From assembly GCA_036971715.1 (NCBI GenBank), contig JAVHJL010000006.1:2914001-2978000 (forward strand): a stretch of 64,000 nt of DNA. Direction: 5' to 3'. A program made the position numbers and the translations under genes. The notes under the pieces were generated by a model. That model ran no database searches, was not told the DNA's origin, and saw only the letters and a program-made list of their open reading frames with translations. Position 1 is the stretch's first letter, and each line of letters starts with the position of its first letter. Source of the stretch: Arthrobotrys musiformis. Taxonomy: Eukaryota > Ascomycota > Orbiliomycetes > Orbiliales > Orbiliaceae. This document shows, piece by piece, positions 59,377-64,000 of this stretch.

Positions 59377-60302
59377 TCAGGTAGCATGTGGTTTTGTACA
59401 ATAGGTGGCTGTAGGATATTATGACGAATATGCAAGGCGTTCTTTCTTTGGGATTTGAATGAATTTCAAGGGTTCTGGGCTTTTTGGATATATCCCTTGA
59501 ATGGTGAGCGGTTTGAATCGGTCACCGTGTGAATGCTGGTCTACGAAGATGGCCAATGAGTGGTCTGATCCCGAAAGCCTCGATGCATGGATCGACTCAG
59601 CCGGCGTCCAGGAATATCCTTTCGATCGCCCTAGTTTCCTTGGAGCAATTTCGCAAAACTTCCGTTTTCTATGAAATCATTCCGAACAACCTGTGAGCGC
59701 CCTTTGACGTATTCTTTTTATATAATTATTCAAACTTGACAGCTCAGGCAGTTTTTTTAAAATAAAAAAAACACGTACCCGCTTGTTCACTCGGGTTTAT
59801 TTGTCAAATTCGGAAATATATAGAGCTCAACCGAGAATGAAGTATATGTTCTCTCGTAGAAGGTATATATTTCCTTACTCGAGGTATATGCCTCCAGGAC
59901 CGAAGTATACCACCCCTAATAGTACGGGTATATGTGAGAATGGTATTGGGTTACACTACCTTCGTGCCGTCGAAGGTTACACACCGCATACCAGCGGATG
60001 TCGATATCGATAGGCCTGTGCTCTTGGTCTACACATCCGGAGTCTCAAAAAAACCCTGCTTTCTTTCGAGTATGCATGATGAACGACTAGGGTAGCGCAA
60101 CATTCTAAGCCTAACTAAGCATGTCGGCGGGTCGGAGTGCCTTTCGGCCAATAAGCCTGTCTGGAGAACGCTGGTGGTTCTTTGGGAGGGTTGCAAGGTA
60201 CCGTTCCTGGATAGTTAGCTAGTTTGACGACATTAGTGCTGGGTATGAGCCGTTCGGCATGTTGAGACATATCCATGATTCCAACTGCATAAGCTTTTCC
60301 TG
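59377..60302. other. Intergenic region
   Basis: Between the RED-like gene and the small unknown gene, with AT-rich stretches around 59720-59830. No coding region supported. Confidence 0.5.
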
Positions 60303-60735
60303 TCAACAATTTATGGACGCGGCGCGTTTGAGCTCGAGCTCGAGCTCCCTCGGCCGCACCTTTCTGACCCCTTCAAAATACGAGATCAAATTTACAACAT
60401 CTACAACCCCTATAGATCTATAACCCATGTAACACCCGTGAGCGTCAAATTTGTTGGCTCTCACCTTCAAACCCGTCTTTGATTCTTCCCCTCCAATTGT
60501 CGGCCCGTCGCCGAAGCTCCTTTCCATCCTCCTTCAAAAACTCCTCGATCAGATGCAGATATGTGTGTGGACCAATGCAGCTCGCTTGATGCGGATGCAT
60601 GCATTCTGCATCCACCACACCTGCGGAATGTGTTTTGCGGCCCGTTAGCTGGCTAGCTAGGTGGTCAAGGGTACCTCGACCGCAGCGGAACATCTGCTTG
60701 GCATACATGTACCCTCCGATCGCCAATGTCGACAT
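60303..60735 (-). CDS. Small spliced gene, 107 aa, unknown function
   Basis: Found by splice logic. Exons 60735-60675, 60620-60465 and 60409-60303 join in frame through two canonical introns: 60621-60674 (54 nt; GTACCC donor, GCTAAC branch, CCGCAG acceptor) and 60410-60464 (55 nt; GTGAGA donor, CTATAG acceptor). Both are phase 1 and each interrupts a Gly codon. The product has an N-terminal Cys/His-rich part (FRCGRG, AECMHPHQASC), a predicted helix LHLIEEFLKEDGKELRRR and a charged end RELELELKRA. I do not recognise the family. The start at 60735 is the first Met in the open stretch; earlier exons are possible. No signal peptide or membrane segment is evident. Confidence 0.45.
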
Positions 60736-63456
60736 GCACTGTACTGTATTGTTTCCCATGCCATGCAAACGGAAGAATGGACTACGCACCACCAGAGCGG
60801 CTGAGTTTTCCCCCGCCTCTCGTCGACCTCCTCCTTCTAGGGCCCTTTCGAAGGCGCTTTTTTTCTCTCTTTGGCTGTTGCATGTTGGTTCATTTATGCA
60901 TCTATGACTTCTTGCATTCTTTAAGGTTTTTAATTTTCTTTTTCCTTTGCAATTGGCTTCTTGGAGGGAAGGCCTTTCCCCACTTTTCGAACCTCCTGCG
61001 CTGGTTCGCTTGCGTGATTGATTGATCTATATGGAAGGGAAATGTCGTTTTTCGGATACGTGGAGCTACTTGCTACGGATGAGATTTTTGTGCAATTATG
61101 GTGCGACATTGCTTGTTCGATTAGATTCGGAGCTTGCAATTTATCGATCGAAGATTCATACCCTTGTCATGAACTTGTGGTAGAACTTCATAGCATCTTT
61201 CAAGTGCCCAATATTGGGGGATTTGCATACTGTATCAATATACAATTATTGCTATATGGATTTAGCGATCCCTGGGAATCTATACTCCCCCTTTCGGAAT
61301 TAATACGACCACAGCAATATAAAGAGATCGATACTCGATCAGTTGAAGCCATCAACAATCTTAACAACTTGCATGATATACGCACACACACTTTCACACG
61401 TATATGCGCCCAGAGGTAGGCTACATAGGAATGATATGCCACCGCTAACCTTCCACGCGCATAACTCTACATGCAGGTATTTTGCAATTGCCATATGTTC
61501 CAAAAAGCTCCTTCCGATCAGAATACGTGCCCAAATACTATGTGCTGTTCCGACATGCTCTCCCTTAATAGCGCCGATATTAGTTCGGGGTAATGGTTTT
61601 TCGTAATAAGTTTCGTTTCATGCCGAATCATAGAGAGGGTCTGGCACATGCTTGTTCGCTAACTATGAGGGAGTTTTGCAGGGAGATGACTAATTAATTA
61701 TTGCGATTATTGATAATGGTAATACATAATATGAATTTTCTATTCTTAAGGTATAGACTGGAGCTACTGTAAGTTGTAATTGATCCATGATCAGCTATGT
61801 TACAGCGTCTACAGCCGTTCGCTCAATGGTCCGAGTCTTCAGCATTAAATTTACCAATTTAGAAACACAGCCCGTAGAGTGACGTTCCGGCTAACGGATC
61901 AATTTCGTCAAGTTGCCCCGCAATTGAACATTCGGATTGCGTGCGTTCACACAATTCCGACTCCGATCGTGCATTACTAGCTCGTCAGTTTAAAAAAAAA
62001 GATGCCCAACCGAGCTAAGACTTACATTTTGCATACGCGAGTGCGATAGATCTGACTTACTAACCTACTATGTAGTAAACTAACAGCGCTCGACCGCCCG
62101 TGAAACCGTACCCGTGCGTTATATTTCTACGCGGGTTTTCCGTAGCCTAGTGTGGCTTTTTGTGAGCTGAGGCCTTCCCTCCTGTCTAGGCTCGGCTGGA
62201 CTGGGCTATTGATCAGTGCATATTCCAAGTTTGCGATTCGCCCCGCTTCCCCCTTCCTTGGCCAATGCGCATGTCTTTCCCTCCCATACCCCTTCCCGCG
62301 GTTAAAATGCTAAGCTGTTGAGGGTCTAGTTTGGTGTTTCGTCTTCGACGGAAGACCCTTTTTCAAGGAGGAGGAAGGGAGAGGGGTTGGCCTAGCCCCC
62401 CTTCGACCAACAGCCAAATATGCATATCGACGGGCCGAGAGTGAAAAAAATACCTGTCTTGAAAGCGGTACGGTAGAAGCCGGGGATGTGCAACTGGGTT
62501 TGGGATACACTTGGAATTCAGCACACATGGAAGCCGGAAAACCCTGCAGTTTCCTCGCGCACCTTTCTTTTTTTCCTTTTCTTTCCTATTTTGTAAATTT
62601 TATACGGAGTTCGATTCTGTATTTAGCAACGGAGTTTGTGACGATGTGAAATTGCCATTTCTTTGTTGTAAGGGCTCATTCGTCGGGGAATGGTAGAATC
62701 TGGGTATTTGGATTTTCGTATTGCTAGCTTGCCTTGGATTCTGTTGAGCGATATATTTTGCCTGAGTATGCGGGGGCGCCGTAGACGTGAAATTGAATAT
62801 CGCGATTTCTGCAGACTAGGGCGTGCTTGCATACATAGATTGGAGCTAGAGCGGTTTGGGGGATATCGAATGTTATTCGGGAGATACTTACACGTGTGCC
62901 CGTATGTGTACGTCTGTGTGTGTAACAGTTGGATATTCTGGTTTTCAGAGCTAGCTTCTGAAAGTGGTTTAGATGCTAGGCGTTCGTCAGTGGGCTAACC
63001 TCATAGATTGGATATGCTTTGTGGAATAGATGGATGGATGGCGTGCGATAATTGAGTATTGATGAATTTCATGGATTCGCTGTCGGGGTATCAGTTCGCA
63101 CTGTGGATGTAGTATTGGGAATGAAGCTTCAGCCTGGGCTTCGGTTCTGGAAGATGCCGCCATAGTTCACCGGCTTTCGAATAGGAATATCAACCATCTT
63201 GATAGTCAGATAATAGCCTCGAAAAAAGTATAAAGAGGGTCGATATTCCCCCCTCAATCCTATCTTTCTTCTCCATCCTCATCAGCATCAAGCAAAGCAG
63301 CATCTAAACAGCCTTCTTCAAAAACCTATATATTCCACTACATTTTAGAAGTTTTCTCTACTTCAAACCAAAAACCAATCAAGTCAGCTACTTTCCACAT
63401 AATCTTTCCTTCTTTTCGAAGAATAATTCAACTAACAGAAGCCTCATCTCAATAGA
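60736..63456. other. Gene-poor region and lectin promoter
   Basis: About 2.7 kb without a supported gene. The right end is the lectin promoter: a TATA box and then a C/T- and A-rich leader (63240-63456) typical of highly expressed fungal genes. Open frames at 61018-61419 and 62690-62998 lack family features. Confidence 0.5.
63229..63235 (+). promoter_or_regulatory. TATA box of the lectin gene
   Basis: TATAAAG, about 228 bp upstream of the lectin ATG, followed by a pyrimidine-rich stretch (TCTTTCTTCTCC) that probably marks the transcription start area. Confidence 0.5.
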
Positions 63457-63894
63457 ATGTCTTACGCCATCAAAGTCCGTGTCTACCAAACCAACGAGAA
63501 CGCCTACTTCCGCGTCGTCGAGAAGGGTGTCTGGCACTACGCCAACGGCGGTATCTGGACCGAACAAGACGATGCCCTCCTCCTCACCATCGGTGGCAGC
63601 GGTACCTCCGGTATCATTCGCCTCCAAACCGAACAAGGAAAGGAAGCCTTCTTCGTCGCCTTCGGTGTCCACAACTACAAGCCATGGCTCGACATCATCA
63701 CCGGTCTCGCCGATGATATCACCGGTGTCCGCGCCCTCCCAGAGTACTACAACAACACCAACCCAGAGCGTGTCAAGTCCCGTGAGGCCCAGCGCACCAG
63801 CCAGTCCATCCTCAACATTGACCACCGCACCATTGCTGCCCACTACAAGGTTGCTGAGGGCCACAACCTCGAGCTCAACATCGTCCTCGGTTAA
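63457..63894 (+). CDS. Fungal fruit-body-type lectin (AOL/ABL/XCL family)
   Basis: Intronless gene for a 145-aa lectin of the actinoporin-like fungal fruit body lectin family, which binds Gal-beta-1,3-GalNAc (T-antigen) and GlcNAc-type glycans as tetramers. Family features: MSYAIKVRVYQTN start, WHYANGG, LTIGGSGTSG, FVAFGVHNYKPW and AHYKVAEGHN, with the usual length of about 143-146 aa. No signal peptide, consistent with the cytosolic location of these lectins. The reading is strongly C-ending at third positions (GTC, AAC, CTC, ACC), pointing to high expression. In Arthrobotrys oligospora the homologue is an abundant saprophytic-stage protein that binds nematode surface glycans; this is from memory. 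The opposite-strand frame at 63864-63388 is a codon-bias shadow. Confidence 0.95.
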   Translation: MSYAIKVRVYQTNENAYFRVVEKGVWHYANGGIWTEQDDALLLTIGGSGTSGIIRLQTEQGKEAFFVAFGVHNYKPWLDIITGLADDITGVRALPEYYNNTNPERVKSREAQRTSQSILNIDHRTIAAHYKVAEGHNLELNIVLG

Positions 63895-64000
63895 ATATCT
63901 TAGCTAGCTTTATTTACAATCACCAGCTTTGCTAGATGCCTGATGAAACGGAGGGGGTTGTATTAGGGAGGGAGTTTTTTCGGGGGGTCCATTGAACGAG

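Noticed and set aside
1..64000. CRISPR arrays, bacterial operons, integrated virus or complete transposon
   Set aside because: No regularly spaced identical repeats, no terminal repeats with transposase or reverse transcriptase, and no viral genes; the DNA is plainly fungal.

Overview
The window is nuclear DNA of a filamentous ascomycete. Genes carry many short introns (mostly 47-90 nt, GT-AG, with CTAAC/CTGAC-like branch sites), intergenic spaces are long, and the products are typical of fungi: a PDR-type ABC transporter, a Ras/LRR/PP2C-type adenylate cyclase, a GH20 hexosaminidase and NLR-like genes. The last gene encodes a fungal fruit-body-type lectin that I recognise as very close to the lectin of the nematode-trapping fungus Arthrobotrys oligospora, so Orbiliomycetes is the most likely class. 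This assignment is by recognition, not by a search.

Layout, left to right: a single-pass membrane protein (149-1011, -); the poly(A)-RNA-binding zinc-finger protein Nab2 (1883-3676, -); a cytosolic trypsin-like protease (4550-5876, -), divergent from a PNP_UDP-NACHT-ankyrin NLR-like receptor (6904-11792, +); a multi-pass membrane protein (13465-15359, +); cytosolic tyrosyl-tRNA synthetase (16238-17603, +), convergent with Elongin-A (17980-18719, -). A 5.6-kb gene-poor stretch leads into adenylate cyclase (24306-33490, +, 2,310 codons after removal of six introns). A second gene-poor stretch (33.5-38.7 kb) precedes the ABC-G transporter (38700-43458, +). This is convergent with a very large gene (44673-50051, -, about 1,695 aa) that ends in a second PNP_UDP domain and a lysine/arginine-rich tail. 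Then come a secreted GH20 beta-N-acetylhexosaminidase (51033-52976, -), an intron-containing tRNA-Tyr(GTA) (55054-55159, +), a RED-like spliceosomal protein (57764-59376, +), a small spliced gene of unknown function (60303-60735, -) and the lectin (63457-63894, +).

Two themes stand out. Housekeeping: RNA metabolism and translation (Nab2, RED, TyrRS plus tRNA-Tyr, Elongin-A) and cAMP signalling. Accessory/self-defence: two proteins with nucleoside-phosphorylase-fold domains. One is an NLR with near-identical ankyrin repeats, divergent from a protease with an intact His-Asp-Ser triad. The other is a giant fusion without NACHT or ankyrin repeats. These are the best candidates for an incompletely described immune or recognition system. 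All exon joins were derived by hand from splice signals and frame continuity; transcripts would be needed to confirm them.
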